A stretch of DNA of 64,000 bases from Marinomonas algicola (GCF_014805825.1 NZ_CP061941.1:992001-1056000); one strand, 5' to 3'; positions 45,265-55,081 are shown, numbered from the stretch's first letter. Notes: generated from the letters alone by a model not told the origin. Made by a program: numbers and translations.

Positions 45265-47955
45265 TTATTTGCTTTGCGAGAATTGATCGATTTTTTCTTT
45301 TAACTGGGTGCAGATTTCATCAATTCTATTGGGGTCAATAATGACGTTGCCATCTGGCTCAGTTATGTAAAAGGTGTCTTCTACGCGTTCTCCAAGTGTG
45401 GCGATTTTTGCTTTATGAAGCATAATGTTATGTGTCATAAAAAACTGTCCAATCATGGCCAGCAATCCAGGTCTATCAGGCGCGATGACTTCTAGGGCGG
45501 ACCAGACTTCTTCCGGCTCACTTACTAGTCTAACGCTTGAAGGTGCGTTGAAAATCTTTAAAATTCTTGGTGTATATCGTTGGATTAAACTCTCAAATAA
45601 TGAAGGGGATTTGAGTTGTTGGATTAAGGTTTCTCTAATAAGAGATATGCGCTCTTTATCAAGATACAAATTGGGGGCTTCATCATTATCATCCATAACA
45701 ACAAAGGTGTCTAAGCTGTACTTTGTTGTCGATGTACTGATTTTCGCATCAAGAATAGTGAGTCCTAATTGTTCTAGCGTTGCTGCGATTACGGCAAATA
45801 GATGGGCCGTGAGCGGAGTATAGACAAAAATCTTGCTTGCGCCGGAAAAATTCCGACCGCCTAAGGGGCTAATTGCAACAAGTGGTTTTTCGCTCGGAGA
45901 ATGCTTTAATATGGCTTCCGTGTTCCAGGCGATTTCATCACCATTTGAACGAATAAAATATTCTTCTTCAATATTATCCCATATATTTTCTGCATCAATA
46001 ATATCAACATTACGCTCTATCAAAAGTTCAAGGGCTCGCTGCTTGTGTTCATCACTAAGCATCTCTGCGTCGATCGGTGAATCTAAGCCTCGTCTCAGCG
46101 CCCTTTTAGTTTCAAGGTAAAGTTGGCGCATTAGTGACGCGCGCCAGCTGTTCCACATGGTTGGGTTGGTCGCATTAATGTCTGCAACCGTTAAAATAAA
46201 GAGGTAATCAAGATGTTCTTGATCTTTAACAAAGCTTGCAAACTCCCATATCACTTCAGGATCTGAGATGTCTTTTCTTTGCGCAATGACCGACATCTTT
46301 AAGTGATGTAAAACAAGCCATACCACAAGTTCTGTGTCGTGTTTGTTAAGACCATGGCGAATGCAAAATTCTCTTGCATCTGTGCAACCTAAAATGGAAT
46401 GATCACCACCACGACCTTTCGCAATATCATGATATAAGCCTGCAATATACAAGAGTTCAACTTTTGATAGATGTCTTATAGCTTGAGAGGAGATGGGAAA
46501 TTGCTGTCTTGCTTCAGGCTGAAGCATTTTTCTGAGGTTTTCAACTAACTGTAATGTATGAGCGTCTACAGTATATATATGAAATAAGTCGTGTTGCATT
46601 TGACCTATTATGGCGCCAAATTCAGGTAAATAACGCCCAAGTAAGCCAATGTGCTTCATGGATCTAAGTAAAGACGTTAGGTTGTAAGGGCTGGCAATAA
46701 TGTCCATAAATAGAGCAGTATTGACGGGGGCGTTTCTGAATTCATCATCAATCCTATCTAAGTTGTCTCTTAATGCCCGCATGGTGCTGGCACGCATGCC
46801 CTTAGTCTCTTCTAATGTGCCTAATATGACGTAAATTTCGAGCATAGAGGACGGCGTTGTTGAGAATGTGTTTGGATCGCGTAGTTCTAATTGACCGTTA
46901 AAGGTTTGAAACCGGTCATTGATAATGGTGATGTTGGCGTGTTCATCAAGATCTAAAAAAGACTCTTCAAAATGTTGTAGAAGCATGTCGTTAAGTTGCT
47001 GTATTGCGGCCACACTTTGGTAATAGCCTTGCATAAAGCGCTCAACATTGCGTTTTAGGTCATCGCTGTTGAAGCCAAATAATTGCGCTAAGGTTCTTTG
47101 GTGGTCGAAAAGTAAACGGTCTTCTTTTCTACCGGTAATGGTATGGAGGGCCCATCTTATGCGCCAAAGGTTGCCAACCGCACCTTTGATTTGCAAATAC
47201 TCATCTTCTGAAAGAAAGGATTTTTGCACGAGCTCTCTTAGTCTATGTGTTCCTAAAAGGCGTTTTGCCACCCAATCAATTACCTGGATATCCCGAAGGC
47301 CTCCAGGGCATTCTTTTAAGTTGGGCTCTAAATTGTAGGCTGTATTTTGATACTTTTCGTGTCGGAGCTTCTGCTCTTCTAGCTTGCTTTGGTAAAAATT
47401 GTGGCCGTCCCACATGATTGTGGTATCTATTTTGGGTTTTAGTGTCTCCAGTAGATCAGCAGGATCATAAAGCGGCCTGGCTTCAATTAAATTAGTAATA
47501 ATGGTTATGTCTTCACTGGCTAAGCTGACACACTCGTCAATGGTTCTAACACTGTGACCTATATCTAAATTGATATCCCAAAGAAACGTGATGAAGGACT
47601 CAAGCGAAGCGTTAAGCTGGGAGTCTCTTTCTTTCAAAAGAATAAGTACATCTATATCCGAGTTTGGGTGCAGTTCACTACGACCATAACCACCTACAGC
47701 AATAAGGCTGATATTGTCGTTATTGTCTAAGTTGTTTGCTATCCAGATTGCTTTTAAGATTTCATCGATAAGCAGCGCTCGACCTTTAACCAGCTTTTCA
47801 ATTGGGTATAACGTGTTAAATAGGTCATTATAAATGGCTGTTTTTGATTCGAGTATTTGCTTGTAACGATTTGCGGAGCAAAGAGGATTTGTAAGTTCAA
47901 TTTGCTCTTCAGGTGTTAAAAGCGGAGGTGTGTCTGGAAAAACGGGGAACTCCAT
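45265..47955 (-). CDS. glnD: Bifunctional PII uridylyltransferase/uridylyl-removing enzyme
   Basis: 896 aa nitrogen sensor that modifies PII proteins according to glutamine. Domains in order: nucleotidyltransferase with GGYGRSELHPNSDID at residues 88-102; a linker helix region with PNLKECPGGLRDIQ; an HD domain with YHDIAKGRGGDHS near 507 that removes UMP; and two C-terminal ACT domains that bind glutamine (about 710-790 and 820-890). All motifs are intact. The map-glnD-dapC-dapD order is the pseudomonad one. It is 96 bp after map. Confidence 0.96.
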   Translation of the reverse strand: MEFPVFPDTPPLLTPEEQIELTNPLCSANRYKQILESKTAIYNDLFNTLYPIEKLVKGRALLIDEILKAIWIANNLDNNDNISLIAVGGYGRSELHPNSDIDVLILLKERDSQLNASLESFITFLWDINLDIGHSVRTIDECVSLASEDITIITNLIEARPLYDPADLLETLKPKIDTTIMWDGHNFYQSKLEEQKLRHEKYQNTAYNLEPNLKECPGGLRDIQVIDWVAKRLLGTHRLRELVQKSFLSEDEYLQIKGAVGNLWRIRWALHTITGRKEDRLLFDHQRTLAQLFGFNSDDLKRNVERFMQGYYQSVAAIQQLNDMLLQHFEESFLDLDEHANITIINDRFQTFNGQLELRDPNTFSTTPSSMLEIYVILGTLEETKGMRASTMRALRDNLDRIDDEFRNAPVNTALFMDIIASPYNLTSLLRSMKHIGLLGRYLPEFGAIIGQMQHDLFHIYTVDAHTLQLVENLRKMLQPEARQQFPISSQAIRHLSKVELLYIAGLYHDIAKGRGGDHSILGCTDAREFCIRHGLNKHDTELVVWLVLHHLKMSVIAQRKDISDPEVIWEFASFVKDQEHLDYLFILTVADINATNPTMWNSWRASLMRQLYLETKRALRRGLDSPIDAEMLSDEHKQRALELLIERNVDIIDAENIWDNIEEEYFIRSNGDEIAWNTEAILKHSPSEKPLVAISPLGGRNFSGASKIFVYTPLTAHLFAVIAATLEQLGLTILDAKISTSTTKYSLDTFVVMDDNDEAPNLYLDKERISLIRETLIQQLKSPSLFESLIQRYTPRILKIFNAPSSVRLVSEPEEVWSALEVIAPDRPGLLAMIGQFFMTHNIMLHKAKIATLGERVEDTFYITEPDGNVIIDPNRIDEICTQLKEKIDQFSQSK

Positions 47956-48051
47956 GCAGTAGCCTCTAAGATCGGATGTAAAGTCGCATTGAAAAATGCG
48001 CGATGCGTCTCCTAAAATAAGTTCGCACCGCGATCATAACGTATATATGAT

Positions 48052-48903
48052 TTAAAATGGTTCGCCAGGTCGCTTTGTTAATACTTCAACTCCCTCTGCA
48101 GTAACCAAAAGAGAGTGTTCGTATTGAGCCGACATGCGGCCGTCTTTTGTTTTGGCGATCCAGTTGTCAGGACCGGTATGTTTTACCTGCTTTTTACCCG
48201 CGTTGATCATTGGCTCAATTGTGAAGGTCATGCCTTCCTCTAGAACATAGCCCGTACCAGGTTTCCCATAGTGAGGAACTTGAGGTTCTCCATGGAATGT
48301 CGTGCCTAATCCGTGACCACAATATTCTTCAACGACAGAGTAATTATTTTTGTGGGCATGAGCTGAGATGGCTGCACCAATATCGCCTAGGCGAGTGCCA
48401 GGTTTTACCATTTTAATGGCTAAGTAGAGGCATTCCTGAGTCACTTTACAGAGTCTCTGCAGATGCACAGGGGCGTCACCAACAAAAAACATTTTACTGG
48501 TATCACCATAATAACCATCTTTAATAACAGTAATGTCAATGTTAACGGCATCGCCTTTTTTCAAGGTTTTTTTAGAGGGGATACCATGACAAATTACATC
48601 ATTAACCGATGTGCAGATTGAGTTGGGAAAGCCGTGATAATTAAGGGGAGCAGGAATACAACCCTGTTCAGTAACCATGTAGTTGTGCGCAATAATATCA
48701 AGTTGATCCGTTGTTACGCCAGGTACAACATATTCTTCAATCATTAAAAGAACGTCTGCGGCTAACTTGCCTGCTAAGCGCATACCCTCTAAATCGGCTA
48801 TATCTGTAAAACGTGTTGCGGCTTTTCTAGGTGTGGCCTTGGGAACTTCTACGCGACCATTTACAGTCAATTCTTCAATTTTTTTTAGTGTTTCGTTGCT
48901 CAT
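48052..48903 (-). CDS. map: Methionine aminopeptidase, type I
   Basis: 283 aa metal-dependent enzyme removing the initiator Met. Metal ligands are seen in VNIDITVIKDGYYGDTSKMF (two Asp), GHGLGTTFHGEP (His), TFTIEPMI (Glu) and AQYEHSLLV (Glu). Compared with E. coli (264 aa) there is an N-terminal extension of about 20 residues before DLEGMRLAGKLAADVL; an internal start cannot be excluded. It is divergent from rpsB over a 319 bp spacer, the usual arrangement. Confidence 0.94.
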   Translation of the reverse strand: MSNETLKKIEELTVNGRVEVPKATPRKAATRFTDIADLEGMRLAGKLAADVLLMIEEYVVPGVTTDQLDIIAHNYMVTEQGCIPAPLNYHGFPNSICTSVNDVICHGIPSKKTLKKGDAVNIDITVIKDGYYGDTSKMFFVGDAPVHLQRLCKVTQECLYLAIKMVKPGTRLGDIGAAISAHAHKNNYSVVEEYCGHGLGTTFHGEPQVPHYGKPGTGYVLEEGMTFTIEPMINAGKKQVKHTGPDNWIAKTKDGRMSAQYEHSLLVTAEGVEVLTKRPGEPF

Positions 48904-49222
48904 AGTCTTATATAGATTTTAAAGTGAATATGACAATCATTCTACATCACTTATGGTTGAGAATCCTCCCTATTCTCTATAAAAAAATACCATTTAATGT
49001 TTGAAAATGCCCTCTAATGCTTTTGGTTCTGTCTGTTTTATGGTATAAAACGCCCGCTTTGTGAAGAATGACAAAATTCAAACAAAAGCATAATTCATTA
49101 TATTAACGACCTTGCTGCTGTTGAGTAAGGCTTCTAGGGTGCCAATGGTTGCTTTAAACCTTGTCTGGCTGAAGCCTTTAGTTGGTAAGCGATAATAACC
49201 CAAATATTTAAAGGATAGTAAA
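48904..49222 (+). promoter_or_regulatory. map-rpsB divergent spacer: rpsB promoter and leader
   Basis: This 319 bp spacer holds no gene. TATAAA at 49044-49049 followed by a GC-rich CGCCCGC stretch looks like a -10 element with a stringent-control type discriminator for rpsB. The ~170 base leader folds into a nested hairpin: GGCTTC (49129-49134) with GAAGCC (49171-49176), GCCA (49141-49144) with TGGC (49166-49169), and GGTT (49147-49150) with AACC (49157-49160). rpsB leaders are known targets of S2 autoregulation in gammaproteobacteria; that role is inferred here. Confidence 0.6.
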
Positions 49223-49966
49223 ATGCCTACAGTTTCTATGCGCGACCTGTTATTGGTTGGATCTCACTTTGGTCACCAAACTCGTTACTGGAACCCAAAA
49301 ATGAAACCTTTCATTTTTGGCGCTCGTAACAAGATTCATATCATCAACTTGGAGCACACTGTTCCAGCTCTTAACGATGCATTGGCATTAGTTAAGAAAA
49401 TGGCTGAAAACAAAAACAAAGTTTTGTTTGTTGGTACTAAGCGTGCTGCATCGAAGACAATTAAAGAGCAAGCGGCTCGTTCTTCTATGCCATACGTAAA
49501 TCACCGTTGGTTAGGTGGTATGTTGACTAACTACAAAACCATCCGTGCTTCTATCAAACGTTTGCGTGAACTTGAAGGTCAAATGACTGATGGTACATTC
49601 GAAAAACTGACTAAGAAAGAAGCGTTGATGCGTACTCGTGAGCTTGAAAAACTTGAGCTTTCTATGGGTGGTATCAAGGATATGGGCGGCTTGCCAGATA
49701 TTCTTTTTGTTGTTGATGTTGATCATGAGCGTATTGCGATCAAAGAAGCAAACAAGTTAGGTATCCCTGTTATCGGTATTGTTGATACTAACAGTAATCC
49801 AGATGGTATCGATTATATCATCCCTGCAAACGATGATGCGATTCGTGCGGTACAGTTGTACGTTACGGCATTCGCGGATGCTGTTCTAGAAGGTCGCGGT
49901 GCGGCAGCTGGTACAGCCGATGAGTTTGTTGAAGTAAACGAAGCTGCTGAAGTTGAAGCTAATTAA
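49223..49966 (+). CDS. rpsB: 30S ribosomal protein S2
   Basis: 247 aa small-subunit protein that joins late in assembly and contacts S1. The family blocks are clear: MRDLLLVGSHFGHQTRYWNPKM, IINLEHTVPALNDAL, VNHRWLGGMLTNYKTIRASI, LPDILFVVDVDHE and VGTKRAASK. The start has an AAGGA site. A GC-rich terminator or attenuator lies between it and tsf, allowing unequal amounts of S2 and EF-Ts from one promoter. The structured leader upstream suggests autoregulation. Confidence 0.98.
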   Translation: MPTVSMRDLLLVGSHFGHQTRYWNPKMKPFIFGARNKIHIINLEHTVPALNDALALVKKMAENKNKVLFVGTKRAASKTIKEQAARSSMPYVNHRWLGGMLTNYKTIRASIKRLRELEGQMTDGTFEKLTKKEALMRTRELEKLELSMGGIKDMGGLPDILFVVDVDHERIAIKEANKLGIPVIGIVDTNSNPDGIDYIIPANDDAIRAVQLYVTAFADAVLEGRGAAAGTADEFVEVNEAAEVEAN

Positions 49967-49984
49967 TAGCTTGCTCTAGTTTCG

Positions 49985-50010
49985 AAAGGGGGGGCATCGC
50001 CCCCCTTTTT
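49985..50010 (+). terminator. Terminator/attenuator between rpsB and tsf
   Basis: AAAGGGGGG (49985-49993) pairs with CCCCCCTTT (50000-50008) across a 6-base loop and runs into TTTTT. Placed inside the rpsB-tsf operon, it likely attenuates rather than ends transcription. Confidence 0.85.
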
Positions 50011-50042
50011 TAAATTTGAATTCGTATTTGAGAGGATTGAAC

Positions 50043-50903
50043 ATGGCAGCAGTATCTGCAGCATTGGTAAAAGAGCTTCGTGAACGTACTAGTCTTGGCA
50101 TGATGGAGTGTAAAAAAGCACTTGTTGCTGCTGGTGGCGATATCGAAGCGGCAATTGAAGAGCTTCGTAAAACAAGTGGTATGAAGGCCGCTAAAAAGGC
50201 TGGTCGTACTGCCGCTGAAGGTGTTATGGTTTTGCGTCTTGCAGAAGATAACTCTTATGGCGTTTTGGTTGAAGTAAACTCAGAAACAGACTTCGCTAGT
50301 CGTGATGCTGGCTTCATTGCTTTTGCAAATAAAGTGGCTGACGTGGCTTTTGAAACAAAAGAAACGGATGTGGCCGCTTTGCTAACGGGTGAAATTGGCC
50401 AATTGCGTGAAGCACTGGTTCAAAAAATTGGTGAAAACATCTCCCCTCGTCGCATTGTAGTAATTGAAGGCGGTTTGGTTGGTGGTTATTTACATGGAAA
50501 CGGTCAGATTGCTGTATTGACACAGCTTGACGGCGGTGACGCTGAATTGGCTAAAGACATTTCTATGCATGTTGCTGCTGTATCTCCGCGCGTTGTACGT
50601 GGTGATGATATGCCTGCTGACGTGCTGGCTAAAGAAGAAGAGATTATTCGTGCGCAGCCTGATATGGCAGGCAAACCAGCTGAGATTGTTGACAAAATGA
50701 TCGTTGGCCGTATGAAGAAATTCTTGGCTGAAAATAGCTTGGTTGAACAGCCTTTCGTTAAAAACCCAGATGTTAAAGTGGGTCAATTAGTGAAAGACGC
50801 TGGCGCTACAATTACGTCTTTCATTCGCTTAGAAGTGGGTGAAGGTGTTGAAGTGGCAGAAGTTGATTTTGCGGCTGAAGTTGCTGCACAGCTTAAAGGC
50901 TAA
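50043..50903 (+). CDS. tsf: Elongation factor Ts
   Basis: 286 aa nucleotide exchange factor for EF-Tu. From the ATG at 50043 (AGAGG site about 9 bases upstream) the N-terminus reads LVKELRERTSLGMMECKKAL, and the core has LVEVNSETDFASRD, the EF-Tu contact motif. The coiled-coil segment with IRAQPDMAGKPAEIVDKMIVGR is present. Its length matches the family. It is co-transcribed with rpsB and followed by a strong terminator. Confidence 0.97.
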   Translation: MAAVSAALVKELRERTSLGMMECKKALVAAGGDIEAAIEELRKTSGMKAAKKAGRTAAEGVMVLRLAEDNSYGVLVEVNSETDFASRDAGFIAFANKVADVAFETKETDVAALLTGEIGQLREALVQKIGENISPRRIVVIEGGLVGGYLHGNGQIAVLTQLDGGDAELAKDISMHVAAVSPRVVRGDDMPADVLAKEEEIIRAQPDMAGKPAEIVDKMIVGRMKKFLAENSLVEQPFVKNPDVKVGQLVKDAGATITSFIRLEVGEGVEVAEVDFAAEVAAQLKG

Positions 50904-50925
50904 TTCTTAACGAATTCGTCTATTT

Positions 50926-50953
50926 AAAAGGGGCAGCTTGACTGCCCCTTTTT
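50926..50953 (+). terminator. Intrinsic terminator of rpsB-tsf
   Basis: AAAAGGGGCAG (50926-50936) pairs perfectly with CTGCCCCTTTT (50942-50952), loop CTTGA, then T. Confidence 0.9.
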
Positions 50954-51022
50954 ATAGCTATCACTTTCATATTTCGTTAAATGTTTAGTTTGCTAAAATT
51001 ATTCCCAATCAGAGGTGAGAAT

Positions 51023-51745
51023 ATGCCTAAAGTTAAAAGCGCACAATACAAAAGAATCCTGTTGAAACTCAGTGGTGAAGCTTTGATGGGGGATGAGAAG
51101 TTTGGTATCGATCCTAAGGTCTTGAATCGCATTGCTTTAGAAATCGGTCAACTCCGTGGTATCGGTGTCGAGGTAGGAATTGTAATAGGTGGTGGTAATT
51201 TATTTCGTGGTCAGGCATTAAGTGAAGCGGGTATGGACCGGGTGACCGGTGATCATATGGGGATGTTGGCAACAGTAATGAATGCGTTAGCAATGCGTGA
51301 TGCGCTAGAGCGAGCAAATATCGCGACGCGTGTCATGTCGGCAATTACCATGACAGGTATTGTTGAGCCCTATGATAGACGTCGAGCGATGCGTTTGATG
51401 AAAGAAGGTGATGTTTTAATATTTTCAGCGGGTACGGGTAATCCATTTTTCACCACTGACTCTGCCGCCTGCTTACGTGGTATTGAAATTGATGCGGACG
51501 TTGTTTTGAAGGCAACAAAGGTGGATGGCGTGTATTCTGCTGACCCAATGAAAGAGCCTGATGCTGTAAAATATGATACTTTAAGTTATGATGAGGTATT
51601 AGAAAAACAATTAGGGGTCATGGACTTAACGGCCATTTGTTTGACAAGAGATCATCATATGCCTGTGCGCGTATTTAATATGAATAAACCTGGTGCGTTG
51701 ATCAACATCATGGTTGGTGGTGATGAAGGTACAGTAATTAAGTGA
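51023..51745 (+). CDS. pyrH: Uridylate kinase
   Basis: 240 aa hexameric UMP kinase of the amino-acid-kinase fold. The ATG at 51023 is preferred over an upstream open stretch because GAGGTGAG lies just before it. Motifs: YKRILLKLSGEALMG at the N-terminus, VIGGGNLFRG, TGNPFFTTDSAACLRG and KATKVDGVYSADP. Activity is set by GTP and UTP in family members. It is followed 7 bp later by frr, the standard pair. Confidence 0.97.
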   Translation: MPKVKSAQYKRILLKLSGEALMGDEKFGIDPKVLNRIALEIGQLRGIGVEVGIVIGGGNLFRGQALSEAGMDRVTGDHMGMLATVMNALAMRDALERANIATRVMSAITMTGIVEPYDRRRAMRLMKEGDVLIFSAGTGNPFFTTDSAACLRGIEIDADVVLKATKVDGVYSADPMKEPDAVKYDTLSYDEVLEKQLGVMDLTAICLTRDHHMPVRVFNMNKPGALINIMVGGDEGTVIK

Positions 51746-51752
51746 GGTTATT

Positions 51753-52310
51753 ATGATTAACGAAATTCTTAAAGATGCCGAAAACCGAATGGCAAAAGCG
51801 GTATCATCAGTTGAGACGGCATTTAAAAAAATTCGTACAGGGCGAGCTCATCCGAGCATTCTTGATCCAGTAAAAGTGAACTACTATGGTTCAGAAACTC
51901 CCTTAAACCAAATTGCAAATATCACAGTAGAAGATGCTCGTACTTTAGGTATTTCTCCATGGGAAAGTAACCTAGTACCAGAGATTGAAAAAGCCATTAT
52001 GAAATCTGACTTGGGGTTGAATCCGTCAACAACAGGAAACTTGATTCGTATACCTATGCCGGCTTTGACAGAAGAAACGCGTAAAAACTACATCAAGCAA
52101 GCTAGAGCTGAAGCTGAAAATGGTCGTATAGCTATTCGTAATATTCGTCGTGATGCGAATGGTAGCTTAAAAGACTTGGTAAAAGAAAAAGAAATTTCTG
52201 AAGATGAAGATCGTCGTGGACAAGATCAAGTTCAAAAAATGACGGATAAATATGTCTCAAGTGTTGATGAACGTTTAACGCTAAAAGAAAAAGATCTAAT
52301 GGAAATCTAA
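51753..52310 (+). CDS. frr: Ribosome recycling factor
   Basis: 185 aa tRNA-shaped protein that splits post-termination ribosomes with EF-G. The signature pattern is present: KIRTGRAHPSILDPVKVNYYG, DPWES-like segment as GISPWESNLVPEIEKAI, and IRIPMPALTEETRKNYIKQA. The C-terminal helix with RRDANGSLKDLVKEKEISED is typical. AGG precedes the ATG. The length is exactly the family standard. Confidence 0.97.
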   Translation: MINEILKDAENRMAKAVSSVETAFKKIRTGRAHPSILDPVKVNYYGSETPLNQIANITVEDARTLGISPWESNLVPEIEKAIMKSDLGLNPSTTGNLIRIPMPALTEETRKNYIKQARAEAENGRIAIRNIRRDANGSLKDLVKEKEISEDEDRRGQDQVQKMTDKYVSSVDERLTLKEKDLMEI

Positions 52311-52368
52311 CGTGATTGGCGGGGCGGTGTTTTTATGTCCCGCTTTTTGCATTTGATTGGATAATACT

Positions 52369-53100
52369 ATGTCTCAAACTTCCACGAGCGATTATGTCAG
52401 CTCTCTTGCTCCAGCTCATATTGCTATTATTATGGATGGTAATAATCGCTGGGCAAAGAAGAAGCTTTTGCCTAGCGTCGCAGGACATAAGGCCGGTGCA
52501 GGAGCTGTTCGTCGAACAGTTGAAGCGGCCGCAGAAGCTGGGGTTAAGGTTTTAACCTTATTTGCTTTTTCTAGTGAGAATTGGCAGCGGCCTAAAGTTG
52601 AGGTTGAAGGCTTGATGTCGCTCTTTATGCGTTCTCTGAAAAAAGAGGCAAAACGGTTAAAAGAACATAATATTCGATTGAGAGTAATTGGTGATTTATC
52701 TCAATTTAGCACCGCGCTACAAGAGCAAATTAGATTGTCTGAATCAGAGACAGCATCAAATGTTGGCATGTCTCTAATCATTGCCGCCAATTATGGCGGG
52801 CGTTGGGATATTACACAAGCCGCAAAGCGCTTATGTCAATCTGTTTTGGAAGGAGAAATTTCAATTGATGATATCGATGAAAAAAAAATTGGTGAACACA
52901 TTCAGTTAGCCGATTTGCCTCCTCCTGACTTACTTATTCGAACGTCGGGTGAAGAGCGTTTGAGTAACTTTTTACTTTGGCAAACGGCTTATTCTGAGTT
53001 TGTTTTTTTACCTGTTCTTTGGCCTGATTTTGATAAGACGCATTTTGATGAAGCTCTGTCTGTTTATCATGGTCGTCAACGTCGATATGGTGGACGTTAA
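52369..53100 (+). CDS. uppS: Undecaprenyl diphosphate synthase
   Basis: 243 aa cis-prenyltransferase making the C55 lipid carrier. The ATG at 52369 gives an N-terminus that runs into HIAIIMDGNNRWAKKK, with catalytic Asp23 and Arg27. Other conserved parts are GHKAGAGAVRRTVEAA, TLFAFSSENWQRP, and the terminal DLLIRTSGEERLSNFLLWQTAYSE (described from 185 onwards). It stands next to cdsA, linking lipid-carrier and phospholipid synthesis. Two bases separate it from cdsA. Confidence 0.96.
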   Translation: MSQTSTSDYVSSLAPAHIAIIMDGNNRWAKKKLLPSVAGHKAGAGAVRRTVEAAAEAGVKVLTLFAFSSENWQRPKVEVEGLMSLFMRSLKKEAKRLKEHNIRLRVIGDLSQFSTALQEQIRLSESETASNVGMSLIIAANYGGRWDITQAAKRLCQSVLEGEISIDDIDEKKIGEHIQLADLPPPDLLIRTSGEERLSNFLLWQTAYSEFVFLPVLWPDFDKTHFDEALSVYHGRQRRYGGR

Positions 53101-53102
53101 TT

Positions 53103-53906
53103 ATGTTATTACCAAGAGTATTGAGTGCCATTGCGATGGTATTGGCTTTTCTATTCGGGTTGTTTGTTTTAGATAAAACAGGTTTTATGCTGTCTCTTGG
53201 GTGTGTTGTTATGATTGCCGCTTGGGAATGGGCTCGTTTATCCGACCTACTTACTCAGGTCGGTCGCCTCGCGTTTGCGGGCATGACTGGTACCATGCTT
53301 TATGGAGTCCATATTTTTTTCTTGGAACCTTATGTTTTGTATGTGGCCCCTTTTTTATGGGGGGCGGCATTGTTTTGGGTATCTCAGTATCCAAAAGAAT
53401 CATTATGGAAGCATTCAACGGTACGACTTATTTTCGGCATGACCATACTGGTAACAACCTGGTCGGCTTTTGTTGTATTAAAAGATCACACGAATTTCAT
53501 AACGTGGATTCTGTTATTAATGGGACTTGTTTGGGGGGCTGATACCGGTGCTTATTTTGCTGGAAAACGTTTTGGTAAGACAAAACTAGCTCGTCATGTC
53601 AGTCCTGGAAAATCATGGGAAGGCGTATGTGGCGGTATTTTATTAACTCAATTTGGCGTTGTTCTTTTTAGTGTCTTACAAGATTTCTCACTCGTTTCAT
53701 GGTTGATGTTATCTGTGATTTCTTTGATTACAGTTTTGGTTTCTGTGTTAGGTGATTTAACAGAGAGCTTGTTTAAACGCCACACAGGTGTAAAAGATTC
53801 CAGTCAACTTATCCCTGGGCATGGTGGTGTATTAGATCGTGTGGATAGTTTGACATCAGCCTCTCCAATTTTTGTGATACTTCTCGGGGTAGCTGGGTGG
53901 TTGTGA
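53103..53906 (+). CDS. cdsA: Phosphatidate cytidylyltransferase
   Basis: 267 aa inner-membrane enzyme forming CDP-diacylglycerol from phosphatidate and CTP. About seven hydrophobic segments are visible. The family region spans GADTGAYFAGKRFGK (about residues 145-160), SPGKSWEGVCGG and the signature SVLGDLTESLFKRHTGVKDSSQLIPGHGG (from about 219), which includes the metal-binding Asp residues. It overlaps the dxr start by 4 bases (GTGA), giving coupled translation. Confidence 0.95.
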   Translation: MLLPRVLSAIAMVLAFLFGLFVLDKTGFMLSLGCVVMIAAWEWARLSDLLTQVGRLAFAGMTGTMLYGVHIFFLEPYVLYVAPFLWGAALFWVSQYPKESLWKHSTVRLIFGMTILVTTWSAFVVLKDHTNFITWILLLMGLVWGADTGAYFAGKRFGKTKLARHVSPGKSWEGVCGGILLTQFGVVLFSVLQDFSLVSWLMLSVISLITVLVSVLGDLTESLFKRHTGVKDSSQLIPGHGGVLDRVDSLTSASPIFVILLGVAGWL

Positions 53907-55081
53907 AACAGTCAATTTGTTTGCTTGGGGCGACAGGGTCTATTGGGGACAGTACCTTAGATATCATTCGTCAACACCCTGAAAAATTCTCTTTGTTTGC
54001 CGTTGCTGCGAATACAAATGTAGGCAAGATGGCCTATATTTGCGACACTTTTCGACCGAAGGTTGCCGTGATGGGGGACTCAGAATCTCGAGATGAATTA
54101 GCTCGTCGTTGTAAGGGCCTTGACATTCAGTTTGAATGGGGTGAAGAGGCCATGTGTCGTATCGCTTCTGCTGCAGAAGTTGATCAGGTTATGGCCGCTA
54201 TTATGGGCTTTGCAGGGTTAAAGCCGACGCTGTCGGCTATTCGTGCGAAAAAGCGTATTTTATTGGCCAACAAGGAATCTCTGGTAACCGCGGGTAAGTT
54301 ATTTATGGATGAAGTGGCTCGCTACGGAGTGACTTTGATGCCTATTGATAGTGAACACAATGCTATTTTTCAATGCCTCCCTCAGGATGATCATGGTTTC
54401 AGTAAATCCCATGTATCAAAACTCTTGTTAACGGCTTCAGGCGGCCCTTTTAAAGATTGGTCTTTAGAGGATATGAAGAAGGTGACGCCGTCTCAGGCTT
54501 GTAACCATCCAAATTGGTCCATGGGGCAAAAGATTTCAATTGATTCCGCAAGCTTAATGAATAAAGGGTTGGAGTTAATCGAGGCTTGTTGGTTGTTTGA
54601 CATGACGCCCAATGATATTGATGTGGTTGTGCATCCCCAAAGTATTATCCACTCTATGGTTTCCTACGAAGACGGATCTGTGATTGCTCAAATGGGAGTG
54701 CCAGATATGAAGGTGCCTATTGCTTATGGTATGTCTTGGCCAAATAGAATTACGACAGAAGTGGCTCAATTGAACTTAATGGATGTAGCCACTCTTGATT
54801 TTAGTCAACCTGATTTAGTGCGTTTTCCGAATTTAAAATTGGCGGCTGATGCTTGGTTTATGGGTGGAACCGCCATGGCCCATTTAAATGCCGCAAATGA
54901 AGTTGCGGTTGACGCGTTTCTAAAAAAACAAATCGGCTTCTTAGATATTGCTACTATAAATGCTCGTGTTTTAAACGAATTGCCAGTCTTTCCGGTTACT
55001 GATTTGGCAAAGGTTTTTGAAGGCGATAGAATAGCGCGCAAATTAGCGCAAACCTTCGTTCAATCTGGGAAATATTTGTGA
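53903..55081 (+). CDS. dxr: 1-deoxy-D-xylulose-5-phosphate reductoisomerase
   Basis: 392 aa from the GTG at 53903, where the N-terminus reads MKQSICLLGATGSIGDSTLD, the standard NADPH-binding opening; a GTG two codons earlier is an alternative. It converts DXP to MEP in the non-mevalonate isoprenoid pathway. The metal and substrate motifs PIDSEHNAIFQC, NHPNWSMGQKISIDSASLMNKGLE and HPQSIIHSMV are intact. It lies between cdsA and rseP with short overlaps on both sides, the usual order. Confidence 0.96.
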   Translation: MKQSICLLGATGSIGDSTLDIIRQHPEKFSLFAVAANTNVGKMAYICDTFRPKVAVMGDSESRDELARRCKGLDIQFEWGEEAMCRIASAAEVDQVMAAIMGFAGLKPTLSAIRAKKRILLANKESLVTAGKLFMDEVARYGVTLMPIDSEHNAIFQCLPQDDHGFSKSHVSKLLLTASGGPFKDWSLEDMKKVTPSQACNHPNWSMGQKISIDSASLMNKGLELIEACWLFDMTPNDIDVVVHPQSIIHSMVSYEDGSVIAQMGVPDMKVPIAYGMSWPNRITTEVAQLNLMDVATLDFSQPDLVRFPNLKLAADAWFMGGTAMAHLNAANEVAVDAFLKKQIGFLDIATINARVLNELPVFPVTDLAKVFEGDRIARKLAQTFVQSGKYL

